The notes under the pieces are model-generated. The model ran no database searches. It was not told where the DNA came from and saw only the letters and a program-made list of their open reading frames with translations. The position numbers were made by a program, and so were the translations under genes. A stretch of DNA of 64,000 bases from Acetobacterium woodii DSM 1030 (GTDB lineage: Bacteria > Bacillota > Clostridia > Eubacteriales > Eubacteriaceae): NCBI RefSeq assembly GCF_000247605.1, contig NC_016894.1, forward strand, positions 1,240,001 through 1,304,000. The letters run 5' to 3'. Positions within the stretch are counted from its first letter, which is position 1. Every line of letters starts with the position of its first letter. Below, one piece after another: positions 25,834 through 34,032 of this stretch.

Positions 25834-26604
25834 ATGGAAACAACATTAAGTGTTACGTTGATTCAACACACACCGGAGCCCGAAAAGCTGGTGGCTGCAG
25901 CCGCCAAGTTGTGTTACTCAAAGGCTGGGGCACAAGAGATTATGGAAGATCTGAGTGATGATAATGTCGAACGATTTTTAAACCGCCTCATGGATATGGG
26001 TCATGCATCACCAATTGAACACGCTAGCTTTACGTTTGCAATTGAAGGGGTAAGCCGATCTTTGACACATCAACTGGTGCGCCATCGAATGGCCAGTTTT
26101 AGCCAGAAATCGCAACGCTATGTGAGTGAAGGGCAGTTTCATTACATTATCCCACCGGAAATTAAAGCGTTGCCGGATGGTGAAAAAATATTTGTCGAAG
26201 GCATGAAAAATGCCCAAAAAACCTATGATGACTTAGCTGAAAAACTGATTGCCAAATATACCAAAGAATTACGGGAATCGGGCCTGTCGGAAAAACAAGC
26301 GGCTATGGCAGCGGAAAAGTTGGGTATTGAAGATGCCCGGTTTGTATTACCTAATGCCTGTGAAACGAAAATAGTGGTAACCATGAATACTCGTGAATTG
26401 TTGCATTTTTTTAACCAGCGATGCTGTAATCGAGCCCAATGGGAAATCCGCGAACTGGCGACTCAAATGCTAAAAGAATGTAAAAAAGTTGCACCATTAC
26501 TTTTTAAAAACGGCGGACCCCGTTGTGTTGAAGGTCCATGTCCGGAGGGTAGCATGACTTGTGGAAAGATTGGGGAAGTAAGAGAAAAGTATAAACAAAT
26601 TTGA
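25834..26604 (+). CDS. thyX: Flavin-dependent thymidylate synthase
   Basis: 256 residues. The ThyX motif R-H-R-x7-S is present as [14 protein letters not shown] (about residues 84-97), after [14 protein letters not shown]. It makes dTMP from dUMP with methylene-tetrahydrofolate and reduced FAD, releasing tetrahydrofolate, so it needs no dihydrofolate reductase. This fits an acetogen that guards its tetrahydrofolate pool. The C-terminus has a Cys-rich end ([15 protein letters not shown]). Confidence 0.97.
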   Translation: METTLSVTLIQHTPEPEKLVAAAAKLCYSKAGAQEIMEDLSDDNVERFLNRLMDMGHASPIEHASFTFAIEGVSRSLTHQLVRHRMASFSQKSQRYVSEGQFHYIIPPEIKALPDGEKIFVEGMKNAQKTYDDLAEKLIAKYTKELRESGLSEKQAAMAAEKLGIEDARFVLPNACETKIVVTMNTRELLHFFNQRCCNRAQWEIRELATQMLKECKKVAPLLFKNGGPRCVEGPCPEGSMTCGKIGEVREKYKQI

Positions 26605-26675
26605 ATAAGTTCTTATTCATTTCATAAAAAAACGATTCTAAAAGATATAAAAAATTGAAAAGGTTGTGAAGATGT

Positions 26676-27530
26676 ATGTTGGAGATTAAAAATCCCGAAA
26701 AACAGAATGTCATGTTAGCGTTGATTGTTGCTGCTTTAGGGGTCGTCACTATTTTTGTACCATTTGTAATCAAAACACTGGCGATTTATCAATTCTATTT
26801 TTCCTATGCCGGGGTGGTAATTATTGTTTTTTCGCTTGGATATAGTATTTATTTTTATCGACGTTATCGGCAGTTTGAACGGTTTATCGAAAAAAAAGAT
26901 GAATCGCTGGTGTGGGAATATGACGACGATCAATATGTTGCTTTTATTAAAGAATTAAACGAAATTCAAAAGAATTCGGAAAAGAAAAAAATATGGATTC
27001 TTTTGGGGATTGAATTAGTAATTTCAATTTTACTTTTTTTACTGCTATCGGAAGGTTCAAAATGGTTAGGAATCGTATTTTTTGTTTTTTTTGGAACCCT
27101 TTCGATTTTATTTACGATTGTTTTACCGCAAAGTTTTAAATATAAAGCGATGGTAAAACCTTATGTAACCATTATTAATGATGACAGTGCTTATATAATG
27201 GGAAGATTTCATAAATGGACAAAAGCGAAAGCAAAGTTAAAAAATTATGATAACGGCACTATGGTATATAAAGTGCTGGCAATAAACTATGAGGCTTTAA
27301 CCCGAAATGGCAGGCTTTTTCAGGAATGGACAGCAGTTATTCCAAATCCCGACGATGCTGAGATGGTTGCAGAAGCAAAACGATGGATTAGTCGGATCAA
27401 TAAAAAAGTAAGAGTAAATGAGAAAATAATGAGCGAACGAAAATCGTACTCAGAACGGCTGTTTAATCGAATAACGGGCAAAGATAAAAAGAATAATCAA
27501 GATAAAAAAATCGAAAAAACAACAAAGTAG
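26676..27530 (+). CDS. Membrane protein of unknown function
   Basis: 284 residues with four membrane segments in two pairs (about 10-30, 40-60, 103-122, 127-148), a charged loop between the pairs and a long cytoplasmic C-terminal domain that may resemble a PH-like beta fold. The C-terminus is Lys-rich. I do not recognise the family. It is 71 bases after thyX without a clear terminator between them. Confidence 0.7.
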   Translation: MLEIKNPEKQNVMLALIVAALGVVTIFVPFVIKTLAIYQFYFSYAGVVIIVFSLGYSIYFYRRYRQFERFIEKKDESLVWEYDDDQYVAFIKELNEIQKNSEKKKIWILLGIELVISILLFLLLSEGSKWLGIVFFVFFGTLSILFTIVLPQSFKYKAMVKPYVTIINDDSAYIMGRFHKWTKAKAKLKNYDNGTMVYKVLAINYEALTRNGRLFQEWTAVIPNPDDAEMVAEAKRWISRINKKVRVNEKIMSERKSYSERLFNRITGKDKKNNQDKKIEKTTK

Positions 27531-27535
27531 CCAAA

Positions 27536-27562
27536 TAAAAAAAGCCTAAGCGGGCTTTTTTT
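27536..27562. terminator. Bidirectional terminator between convergent genes
   Basis: A7-GCC/GGC-T7 stem between the membrane protein gene and luxS. Confidence 0.75.
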
Positions 27563-27570
27563 AGTTGCTA

Positions 27571-28050
27571 TTATTCGGGATAAGTCATGTTTTCCGGTTG
27601 AATTTTTTCAAGTACTTCAGTAAGGAATTTTTGGGCTTCATAACGAGCCATGGAAAGATTCATATCTAAATAGTTTCCGCAATCGCGAGGGGAGGCGCCG
27701 GGAATGACATCATCATATTCAGCCATAAAGGTAAATAGTTTGACAATTAAAGGCATTACATCGGTCGGTGTTAATTCGCCTTTGATCAGAAGATAGAAAC
27801 CGGTGCGACAACCCATCGGTCCAAAATAGACAATCTGCTCGCTTCGATCGGGGTCGTTTCTTAAGAACGTTGCACCCAGGTGTTCCATGGCATGAAGTTC
27901 GGCATTATTAATCACGGGTTCCCGATTAGGTTCTTTCATGCGAATGTCAAAGGTGGTGATGCAGTGGTCACCACAATAATCCTTACGAGAGACATAGACT
28001 CCTCTTAATAAGTCAAGATGGTTAACAGTAAAGCTGGCAATTTTTTTCAT
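27571..28050 (-). CDS. luxS: S-ribosylhomocysteine lyase
   Basis: 159 residues. The metal-binding HAMEHLGATFLRN (H-x2-E-H) and the third ligand region PGASPRDCGNYLDMNL are intact. It splits S-ribosylhomocysteine into homocysteine and the AI-2 precursor in the methyl cycle. It overlaps recU by 4 bases (ATG within the upstream stop), so the two are translationally coupled. Confidence 0.96.
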   Translation of the reverse strand: MKKIASFTVNHLDLLRGVYVSRKDYCGDHCITTFDIRMKEPNREPVINNAELHAMEHLGATFLRNDPDRSEQIVYFGPMGCRTGFYLLIKGELTPTDVMPLIVKLFTFMAEYDDVIPGASPRDCGNYLDMNLSMARYEAQKFLTEVLEKIQPENMTYPE

Positions 28051-28589
28051 AGTTGTTGTTCCTTTCCGTTAAGATAATGGTTGATCGCTTCCAAGTAATG
28101 GAGCAAAATATTATGACAGGGATAAATGCGTAAATTCTGATCGAAATCGGCATAAGGGATCGATTTTCGACCGTCATTTTGAGCATCATCCCAATATTTT
28201 TTTAGGGTGTTAAAGGGAAGCATAAAGGTTTCGTCACAAAATTTAAAGTGGACAATCAAAAAAGATAAACCTTCCTGTTTCTCAAAAGCGGCCATAAAAG
28301 CCATTTGATGATGGTGGATATTGGCAATCGGCAGGCGCTTTTGGTTAGTTTCTTTGGCATCAAAGCAGACCGGGATGCCCTGGATGTTGCCGAGATAATC
28401 GACAGTGCTTTTTTCTTCAAAATAAGCGAGTTTAATGGTGCCCTTACCGGGGTCTAAGGCCACCGGCTTAATCGCGGTGGGGATTTTTTGCACCACTGCC
28501 AGTCCCTGCTCCAGGTAAATTTTATTGGTGATATTTAAATATTCTTCAAGCTGACTGCCACGCAATCCGCGGCTATTCCAGTAACCCAT
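28047..28589 (-). CDS. recU: Holliday junction resolvase RecU family protein
   Basis: 180 residues. The RecU pattern is clear: N-terminal RG-x-LEEYLNITNKIYLEQG, STVDYLGNIQGIPVCFDAKET with the catalytic Asp/Glu-x-Lys, and LPIANIHHHQMAFM. RecU cuts four-way junctions during recombination and segregation. It follows the pseudouridine synthase by 2 bases. Confidence 0.88.
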   Translation of the reverse strand: MGYWNSRGLRGSQLEEYLNITNKIYLEQGLAVVQKIPTAIKPVALDPGKGTIKLAYFEEKSTVDYLGNIQGIPVCFDAKETNQKRLPIANIHHHQMAFMAAFEKQEGLSFLIVHFKFCDETFMLPFNTLKKYWDDAQNDGRKSIPYADFDQNLRIYPCHNILLHYLEAINHYLNGKEQQL

Positions 28590-28591
28590 AA

Positions 28592-29569
28592 TTATTTCTC
28601 CGTTAGAATGGGGGCGGTTAGGCCAAAGCGTTTTAAGTTTTTTTCGAAAAGATACGGAAGCGGAGCCGTAAATGTTTTATCGCGATCAGTCAAGGTGAAA
28701 ATGGCACTATGAAGCAATTGGCTTTTGAGGCCAGATTCTTCATATAAACGGTTATTGACCAGTCGATTGCCATATTTGGGATCACCGATAATCGGTAAAC
28801 CAACGGCCGCAAGTTGGACCCGGATTTGATGAGAGCGGCCAGTTTTTAAGATGACTTTTAGTAAGGCATAGTCGCTGTGACTGTCCAGGGTTTCATAATT
28901 CAGCACAGCAAGTTTATCGGCTGGTGAGGTCTGCTGTTCTGAAAAAGTGACGGTGTTTTTGTCAGGATCTTTTTTTAAATAACCAACGATTTCATCTTTT
29001 GCTTTAGGCTTGCCACAAACGATCGCATAATAAATTTTCTTGGTTTGATCTTCACGAATGGCTTTGTTGACGGCTTGCAGGCTTTTAAAATTTTTAGGGA
29101 CCAGAACGATGCCAGTGGTATTTTTATCCAAACGATTGGCGCAGGCGGGGGTGAAAGTGAGGTTGGCTTGAGGGTTGAAATCGCCTTTTTTGATCAGATA
29201 ATCGACAGCATAATCAATTAACGAGAGCTCTTCCGTTTTATCCGGTTGGGTAAGTATTTCAGCCGGTTTATTTAGTACCAGCAGATCGGAATTTTCAAAA
29301 ACAACGTCAAGGACTGCATTATTTTGATCCAGTTTTTTTCGGGTTGATGCTGAACGAAAATTGGCGATTGTTTCCTCCGAAAAATATATTTGGATCACAT
29401 CGCCAACGGCAACGGTGGTAGACGGTTCTGATTTTTGACCGTTTAGTTTAATTCTTTTTTTGCGTAACATCTTCTGGAGAAATCCAGAGGATGCTTGGGG
29501 CATCAGTTTTTTTAAAAAGCGATCCAAACGTTGGTTGCTTTCGTTTTCGGTAATTACAATTGTTTTCAT
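28592..29569 (-). CDS. RluC/RluD family pseudouridine synthase
   Basis: 325 residues: N-terminal S4 RNA-binding domain (RLDRFLKKLMPQASSGFLQ) and RluA-type catalytic domain with the catalytic Asp in ANRLDKNTTGIVLV and a later SHQIRVQLAAVGLPIIGDPKYG. It modifies uridines in 23S rRNA; the site is not determinable. It heads a short minus-strand operon with recU and luxS. Confidence 0.93.
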   Translation of the reverse strand: MKTIVITENESNQRLDRFLKKLMPQASSGFLQKMLRKKRIKLNGQKSEPSTTVAVGDVIQIYFSEETIANFRSASTRKKLDQNNAVLDVVFENSDLLVLNKPAEILTQPDKTEELSLIDYAVDYLIKKGDFNPQANLTFTPACANRLDKNTTGIVLVPKNFKSLQAVNKAIREDQTKKIYYAIVCGKPKAKDEIVGYLKKDPDKNTVTFSEQQTSPADKLAVLNYETLDSHSDYALLKVILKTGRSHQIRVQLAAVGLPIIGDPKYGNRLVNNRLYEESGLKSQLLHSAIFTLTDRDKTFTAPLPYLFEKNLKRFGLTAPILTEK

Positions 29570-29652
29570 TAATAATCCTTAAATAGTATTTTACAATGAT
29601 TATACCATGGAAGCCAGTTAAATTAATTAAGTTTATCCAAGAAACGGTTAAA

Positions 29653-29702
29653 TAAAAAGAGCATGGACACAAATAACTAATCGTTATCGTGTGACATGCT
29701 CT
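29653..29702 (-). terminator. Terminator after fba
   Basis: Long hairpin AGAGCATG/CATGCTCT (29658-29665, 29695-29702) with inner helices ACAC/GTGT and ATAAC/GTTAT, followed on the minus strand by T5. Confidence 0.8.
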
Positions 29703-29735
29703 AAAAACGGAGAAACAATTTAATGATAATTAAAA

Positions 29736-30665
29736 TTATCGTTTGTTGCTGCAACCTAAGACGTTTTTAATTTTATGTGAAACCATGGCTTTAATTGCCG
29801 ATCGGCCAGGTCCCAAATATTGTCGTGGGTCGAACCAGCCGGGATTTTCAACGAATACCTGGCGGATTGAGGCGGTCATAGCCAGCCGTAAGTCGGTATC
29901 AATGTTGATTTTACAAACACCGGATTTAGCAGCTTTTCTTAACATTTCTTCGGGAACACCCTGCGCACCAGGGATTTGTCCGCCATATTGGTTACACAGA
30001 TCCACAAATTCCTTAGGAACCGAGGATGCACCGTGAAGAACCAGTGGGTATTGGGGGAGTAGATCAGAGATTTTATGAAGTCGGTCAAAGTCTAGACGCG
30101 GTTCGCCTTTGAATTTAAAAGCACCATGACTGGTACCAATGGTAATCGCCAAAGAATCGCAACCGCTTCGTTCTACAAATTCTACGGCTTCATCAGGATC
30201 GGTAAAAGTTGCATTATGAGCGTCGACGTTTACATCATCTTCAATTCCAGCTAGTTTGCCAAGTTCCGCTTCGACGACAACACCATGATCGTGCGCATAA
30301 TCGACTACTTTTTTAGTGAGAGCAATATTTTCGGAAAAAGGATGTTTCGAACCGTCAATCATTACTGAAGTGAAACCACTATCAACACAGGCTTTGCATA
30401 TATCAAAATCGTCACCATGATCTAAATGAAGACAAATGTCCAGGCCAGAGACTTCTACCGCAGCTTCAGCCAATTTTCTTAAATAAACTGGATTGGCATA
30501 TTTTCTTGCGCCAGCTGATACTTGTAGAATAAGGGGGGCTTGTTCTTCAGTAGCAGCTTCAACAATGCCTTGTATAATTTCCATATTGTTGACATTAAAA
30601 GCGCCAACAGCATAACCACCCTCATAAGCTTTTTTAAACATTTCAGTTGATGTTACTAATCCCAT
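29736..30665 (-). CDS. fba: Class II fructose-bisphosphate aldolase
   Basis: 309 residues. Metal and substrate motifs: LHLDHGDDFDICKACVDSGF, VMIDGSKHPF, VEAELGKLAGIEDD, LVLHGASSVP and CKINIDTDLR. It interconverts fructose-1,6-bisphosphate with two triose phosphates in the cytoplasm. Its single-gene unit has a good promoter and terminator; the ribosome site is AGGAGG. Confidence 0.96.
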   Translation of the reverse strand: MGLVTSTEMFKKAYEGGYAVGAFNVNNMEIIQGIVEAATEEQAPLILQVSAGARKYANPVYLRKLAEAAVEVSGLDICLHLDHGDDFDICKACVDSGFTSVMIDGSKHPFSENIALTKKVVDYAHDHGVVVEAELGKLAGIEDDVNVDAHNATFTDPDEAVEFVERSGCDSLAITIGTSHGAFKFKGEPRLDFDRLHKISDLLPQYPLVLHGASSVPKEFVDLCNQYGGQIPGAQGVPEEMLRKAAKSGVCKINIDTDLRLAMTASIRQVFVENPGWFDPRQYLGPGRSAIKAMVSHKIKNVLGCSNKR

Positions 30666-30740
30666 TTTCGAAAACCTCCTAAGTGTTACTAAATTTTGCC
30701 CGATGTTACCATATTAATTGTTGTCTTTAACAACAGTCTT

Positions 30741-30769
30741 AGTATACTCTTTTTTAAGGTAATACTCAA
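30741..30769 (-). promoter_or_regulatory. Promoter of fba
   Basis: Minus strand: TTGAGT (30769-30764), 17 bases, TATACT (30746-30741). A small hairpin GTTGT/ACAAC lies at the start of the predicted transcript. Confidence 0.72.
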
Positions 30770-30908
30770 GTCGTCAGATCAAATTTGATTGACTTGTGCA
30801 TTTTTTTCAGATAAGAAATTAAAGAAAGATAAAAAATAATTGTAAAATATCGAATAAGTTAAATGATGATACTAAAGGTAAGATAAAATAAGTAACAAAA
30901 AAAAGAGA

Positions 30909-30939
30909 TAAGAAAGAGGCAACTAAGAAATTGCCTCTT
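30909..30939 (-). terminator. Terminator after folT
   Basis: AAGAGGCAA/TTGCCTCTT 9-bp stem between 30914 and 30939, followed on the minus strand by a T/C-rich stretch and T8. Confidence 0.75.
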
Positions 30940-30954
30940 GAAAGGATATTTATA

Positions 30955-31716
30955 TTATGAATGTTGTTTAATAAAGTTAGGGAGAATTTTTAATAACCCG
31001 ACTAACATAATTGTGTATAGCGGAATTAAAAAGATATTAGTAACAATCCGAGCAGGTAGTAACACGGCAACGGCTTGACCATAAAGAATACTTAAAAACC
31101 AGGTATTCAACAATATTGATGTGACCAATTGTGAAATACTAACGATAAAAAGAATATGATCGCTGCGGTATTCACTATCAAGATTGGATTTCCTTACAAC
31201 AAAAATGGGGAATAATGCAAAAGCAATCATTAAAGCAATAAAAAGGACAAAGAAAATTATATTTAATGGTTGGCCTGCATAATAAATGGTACCATTATCA
31301 AAACTAAATGTTCCGGAAATGGCAAGAATGACAGTAGCTAAAACAATAAACACAAAATTGAACCACTCCAGATATTTGGTTTCTTTTTTTCTTAAAAGCA
31401 TAAAAAGAAATCCTGGAATTAAACCGGTTAAGCCACTGGCAAGGGTAAATCCAATAAAAAATGGACCACCTGGCTTAATGACAAAACACAAAAGATCAGA
31501 AATGAAACCAACGGCAAAACCTGCTAAAGGTCCTAACAAGATACCGCTTAACATGATGGGCAAAGCAGTAATGTTTAACCTTAAAGAAGGAAAACCACCA
31601 AGAGGGATATACACCTCAAATAAAATTTTCAGCACAATGCTGATGGCAATGAGTAGCCCACAATTGACAACTACTCGGGTTCTGTTTGTACTACTAATAA
31701 AAGCATTACTTTTCAT
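30955..31716 (-). CDS. folT: ECF transporter S component, FolT type (folate)
   Basis: 253 residues with about six membrane segments. LKILFEVYIPLGGFPSLRLNITALPIMLSGILLGPLAGFAVGFISDLL has the S-component pattern; the tetrahydrofolate riboswitch upstream supports folate as substrate. It would work with shared ECF ATPases and T component encoded elsewhere. The start ATG (31716) follows AAGGAGG; both lie in the loop of a 12-bp hairpin whose 3' arm is codons 2-6. This lets the riboswitch hide or expose the start. Confidence 0.88.
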   Translation of the reverse strand: MKSNAFISSTNRTRVVVNCGLLIAISIVLKILFEVYIPLGGFPSLRLNITALPIMLSGILLGPLAGFAVGFISDLLCFVIKPGGPFFIGFTLASGLTGLIPGFLFMLLRKKETKYLEWFNFVFIVLATVILAISGTFSFDNGTIYYAGQPLNIIFFVLFIALMIAFALFPIFVVRKSNLDSEYRSDHILFIVSISQLVTSILLNTWFLSILYGQAVAVLLPARIVTNIFLIPLYTIMLVGLLKILPNFIKQHS

Positions 31717-31745
31717 AAAACCTCCTTGATTTTAAAGTAATGCTT
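31701..31745 (-). promoter_or_regulatory. Hairpin spanning the folT ribosome site and start codon
   Basis: Perfect 12-bp pairing: AAGCATTACTTT (31745-31734) with AAAGTAATGCTT (31712-31701) on the minus strand. The 21-base loop holds AAGGAGG and the ATG; the 3' arm is inside folT and is followed by T residues. The 5' arm overlaps GCGGAAGC (31749-31742), which can pair with the aptamer's GCTTCCGC (31780-31773). Confidence 0.75.
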
Positions 31746-31770
31746 CCGCAACCTACAATCTGCATTGTAA

Positions 31771-31862
31771 CAGCGGAAGCGATAAGATACCGCAATGGTC
31801 ACATTTCGTTTAAAGGCAACTTCCCATCCTTTAACACTTTACGCATCTTATCTACTCTGGTA
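31771..31862 (-). promoter_or_regulatory. Tetrahydrofolate riboswitch (folT)
   Basis: Minus-strand aptamer beginning CCAGAGTAGATAAG, with GCGTAAAGTGTTAAAGGATGG, TTGCCTTTAAACGAAATG and TCGCTTCCGCTG. It is nearly identical to the folE aptamer at 20485-20577 and shows the same THF-I features. Confidence 0.88.
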
Positions 31863-31875
31863 TTTAATTGAGATC

Positions 31876-31905
31876 ATTTTAACATGTCGGTAATGGTTTT
31901 CACAA
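31876..31905 (-). promoter_or_regulatory. Promoter of folT
   Basis: Minus strand: TTGTGA (31905-31900), 18 bases, TAAAAT (31881-31876), then CAATTAAATA before the aptamer, as in the folE leader. Confidence 0.58.
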
Positions 31906-32018
31906 GGATAAATTATTATCTTTTTTCGTTTGTTATTGTGGTTTTCCTGAAAAAACAGGGTATATATATTACTAGGGATCATTAGTTCCGTCGAAAATAA
32001 TTAAATGGAGAGTAAAAA

Positions 32019-32354
32019 ATGAAAAAATTATGGAAATGTAGTGTTTGTGGTTTTACCATGGAAGGTGAAGAAGCACCGGAAACTTGTCCAAAATGTGGCG
32101 CTCCACATGAAAAATTTGAGGCTTTAAGTGAAGAAACAGCAAAAAAAGTATATGATTCGTATGTAACTAACGATATTCACATGGAATTGGTTACGTTAAC
32201 TGAAAAAATTATTAACCTTTCTAAAAAGGGGGCTGAAATTAACTTAGATCCTGCTTGTCTGGCAATTTTTGAAAAAGCTGAAGCAGCATGTTATGTGCTT
32301 AAAGAAATGTCCAAGGCTGAAATAGCGGGGCATATCGCAAAAGGAAAATGGTAA
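32019..32354 (+). CDS. Rubredoxin-like domain protein
   Basis: 111 residues. The N-terminus is a rubredoxin-like iron/zinc site: KCSVCGFTMEGEEAPETCPKCGAPHEKFE (two C-x2-C pairs). The C-terminal 70 residues are helical and rich in Glu/Lys with two Cys (about residues 76 and 89). Such proteins resemble the C-terminal part of rubrerythrin and may carry electrons in oxygen defence. The ribosome site is GGAGAG. Confidence 0.78.
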   Translation: MKKLWKCSVCGFTMEGEEAPETCPKCGAPHEKFEALSEETAKKVYDSYVTNDIHMELVTLTEKIINLSKKGAEINLDPACLAIFEKAEAACYVLKEMSKAEIAGHIAKGKW

Positions 32355-32363
32355 AAAAAAAGA

Positions 32364-32393
32364 TTGAAGAGGAGTAGCGTTTTGTGGTATGAT
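32364..32393 (+). promoter_or_regulatory. Promoter of tRNA-Thr
   Basis: TTGAAG (32364-32369), 18 bases, TATGAT (32388-32393), 17 bases before the tRNA. Confidence 0.55.
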
Positions 32394-32410
32394 AGTCTAG
32401 TAAGTTTATT

Positions 32411-32486
32411 GCTGGCGTGGCACAGATGGTAGCGCAACTGATTCGTAATCAGTAGGTCGGGGGTTCGATTCCCCCCGCTAGCTCCA
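32411..32486 (+). tRNA. tRNA-Thr (anticodon CGT); integration site of the element
   Basis: Full cloverleaf: acceptor GCTGGCG/CGCTAGC, anticodon stem ACTGA/TCAGT with loop TTCGTAA (anticodon CGT), T arm GGTTCGATTCC type, discriminator T and encoded CCA. A tyrosine integrase gene lies immediately to the right and reads towards the tRNA, the usual layout of an element inserted at the tRNA 3' end. Confidence 0.95.
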
Positions 32487-32507
32487 GTAAATGAATAATA
32501 TCTTTCC

Positions 32508-32540
32508 AAAGAAATGGCTTTAAAAAGCCATTTCTTTTTA
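32508..32540 (+). terminator. Terminator after tRNA-Thr
   Basis: AGAAATGGCT/AGCCATTTCT stem followed by T5-A-T4. It may already be element DNA or the attachment-site flank. Confidence 0.75.
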
Positions 32541-32599
32541 TTTTATATCTTATATTTAGCTACTTTGTTGATTGACCGACTGAGGAATAATTAATAACT

Positions 32600-32663
32600 C
32601 TGGCTATTTCTGGCTATTTTACCCCTATTTTTGTCGCACTTTTTGTCGCACTTTTTGTCGCAC
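32600..32663. repeat. Tandem repeats between tRNA-Thr and the integrase
   Basis: Three perfect head-to-tail copies of TTTTTGTCGCAC (32628-32639, 32640-32651, 32652-32663) preceded by two copies of CTGGCTATTT (32600-32609, 32610-32619). Their position next to int and the tRNA fits arm-type integrase binding sites of attL; this role is inference. Confidence 0.7.
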
Positions 32664-32669
32664 CTTTTT

Positions 32670-33752
32670 TTAAGGCAGCTTTGTGAAGTCGATTCTGCTT
32701 CTGAGGTCTTCTACAGTGTCATGTACATAGATCTTTGTCGTGATTTTGACATCAGAATGTCCTAAAATTTTTGAAACAGTATGGACATCAGTCCCTGATC
32801 GATAGAGTAAGGTTCCATATGTATGCCTAAATTCGTGTATTCGGAGTTTGGGGAGCGGATCTACTGTCTCATCATGTTTTGATTCATAGTACTCAGTCAA
32901 ATCAAGCATAAACGGATTGTATCGTCTTTTCGTCCAGTTATCCAGATCAGCGACCTGATCTATTTTGCTACCTAAGGTAATGATGTAGTCACTGTGCCGA
33001 GTTTGACTTTTTAAATGGTCAACAAATTCGTCATCCAATGGAATTTGTCGCATGGATGAAAAAGTCTTTGTCTTATCTATAACATAACTTCCATATTCTT
33101 TAATAGCAGCATTTTTAACAGTTAGAATTTTGGTTTCAAAATTTATGTTTTTCCATTTCAAAGCAAATAACTCGCTTCTTCGCACGCCAGTTTTAAGCAT
33201 AATGAAAATCCCCAAGCCATAAGGGTGGTTTTTTGCGAAGTCAATCACAAACCGATATTGCTCATTAGTATATGTCCTTAATTCTTTTGGATTGCTAACT
33301 TGTCCTTTTTTTACCTTCAACATTGGATTTTTGTCGATTAAGTCATTTTCGTAAGCGATAGAAAAAATTGAGTTGGAAATCAGATATAGCTTATCCATTT
33401 TTGATTTACTAATTCCAGATTGAGAACTAAAGAACTTCTGGAGATCCATCTGTGTTATGGATTCCATGAGTTTTTTTCCGAATTTAGCTTCCAGGACTTT
33501 TATATTAGTTAAATAGGTTTGTTTATAGGTATTATCATTGACTTCTTCCTTTTTAGTTTCCAACCAAACCTTAGCAAACTCCGAAAAAGTATAATGCTGT
33601 AACCTTTTATGTTGAGACTCTTCAGTCTTTAGATATTCAAGATATTTTTTTTCAGCATCACGTTTGGTTTTGGCGCGAAATGACTTTCGAATCGGTTTAC
33701 CTTCAACTGTATGACCAATTACTTTTTTTACTTCAATAAGTTTAGACGGCAT
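32670..33752 (-). CDS. int: Tyrosine recombinase (integrase)
   Basis: 360 residues of the Tn916/lambda type: N-terminal arm-binding domain (IRKSFRAKTKRDAEKKYLEYLK), SAM-like core-binding domain (about 65-150) and catalytic domain with R in KTGVRRSELFALKW, HEFRHTYG (H-x2-R) and the nucleophile Tyr in KITTKIYVHD. It recombines the element with the tRNA-Thr site. It reads towards the tRNA, and the tandem repeats follow its stop. Confidence 0.95.
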   Translation of the reverse strand: MPSKLIEVKKVIGHTVEGKPIRKSFRAKTKRDAEKKYLEYLKTEESQHKRLQHYTFSEFAKVWLETKKEEVNDNTYKQTYLTNIKVLEAKFGKKLMESITQMDLQKFFSSQSGISKSKMDKLYLISNSIFSIAYENDLIDKNPMLKVKKGQVSNPKELRTYTNEQYRFVIDFAKNHPYGLGIFIMLKTGVRRSELFALKWKNINFETKILTVKNAAIKEYGSYVIDKTKTFSSMRQIPLDDEFVDHLKSQTRHSDYIITLGSKIDQVADLDNWTKRRYNPFMLDLTEYYESKHDETVDPLPKLRIHEFRHTYGTLLYRSGTDVHTVSKILGHSDVKITTKIYVHDTVEDLRSRIDFTKLP

Positions 33753-33807
33753 AAGAACTCCTTCATTAGTGTTATAATTAGTTACGAAAATATGATTTTG
33801 CCCTAAA

Positions 33808-33850
33808 GAAAACCCTTGGATTTTATCCTAAGGGTTTTCAATTTTTTCTT
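33808..33850. terminator. Strong inverted repeat/terminator upstream of the integrase
   Basis: GAAAACCCTTGGAT and ATCCTAAGGGTTTTC pair almost fully and are followed by AATTTTTT on the plus strand. It isolates int from the gene at 34033; on the minus strand it could stop read-through into int. Confidence 0.7.
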
Positions 33851-34032
33851 GAAAATAAGTTATAAATTAACTGATTTAAGTTGACTTTGATGTGCATTTT
33901 GGATAATTTAAGCATCTATTAAAAGCTCTGCGCCAGCCATACTTGATTTCATAATGGCATTCATATCATACTTAAGACATTGAACTTTTTTCATTATTTT
34001 TATTTCTAATAGCTGATTTTTAGATATCAGAT

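Noticed and set aside
33908-33994. Tiny minus-strand frame of 28 codons (MKKVQCLKYDMNAIM...)
   Set aside because: No clear ribosome site, very short, no family; left out for lack of support.
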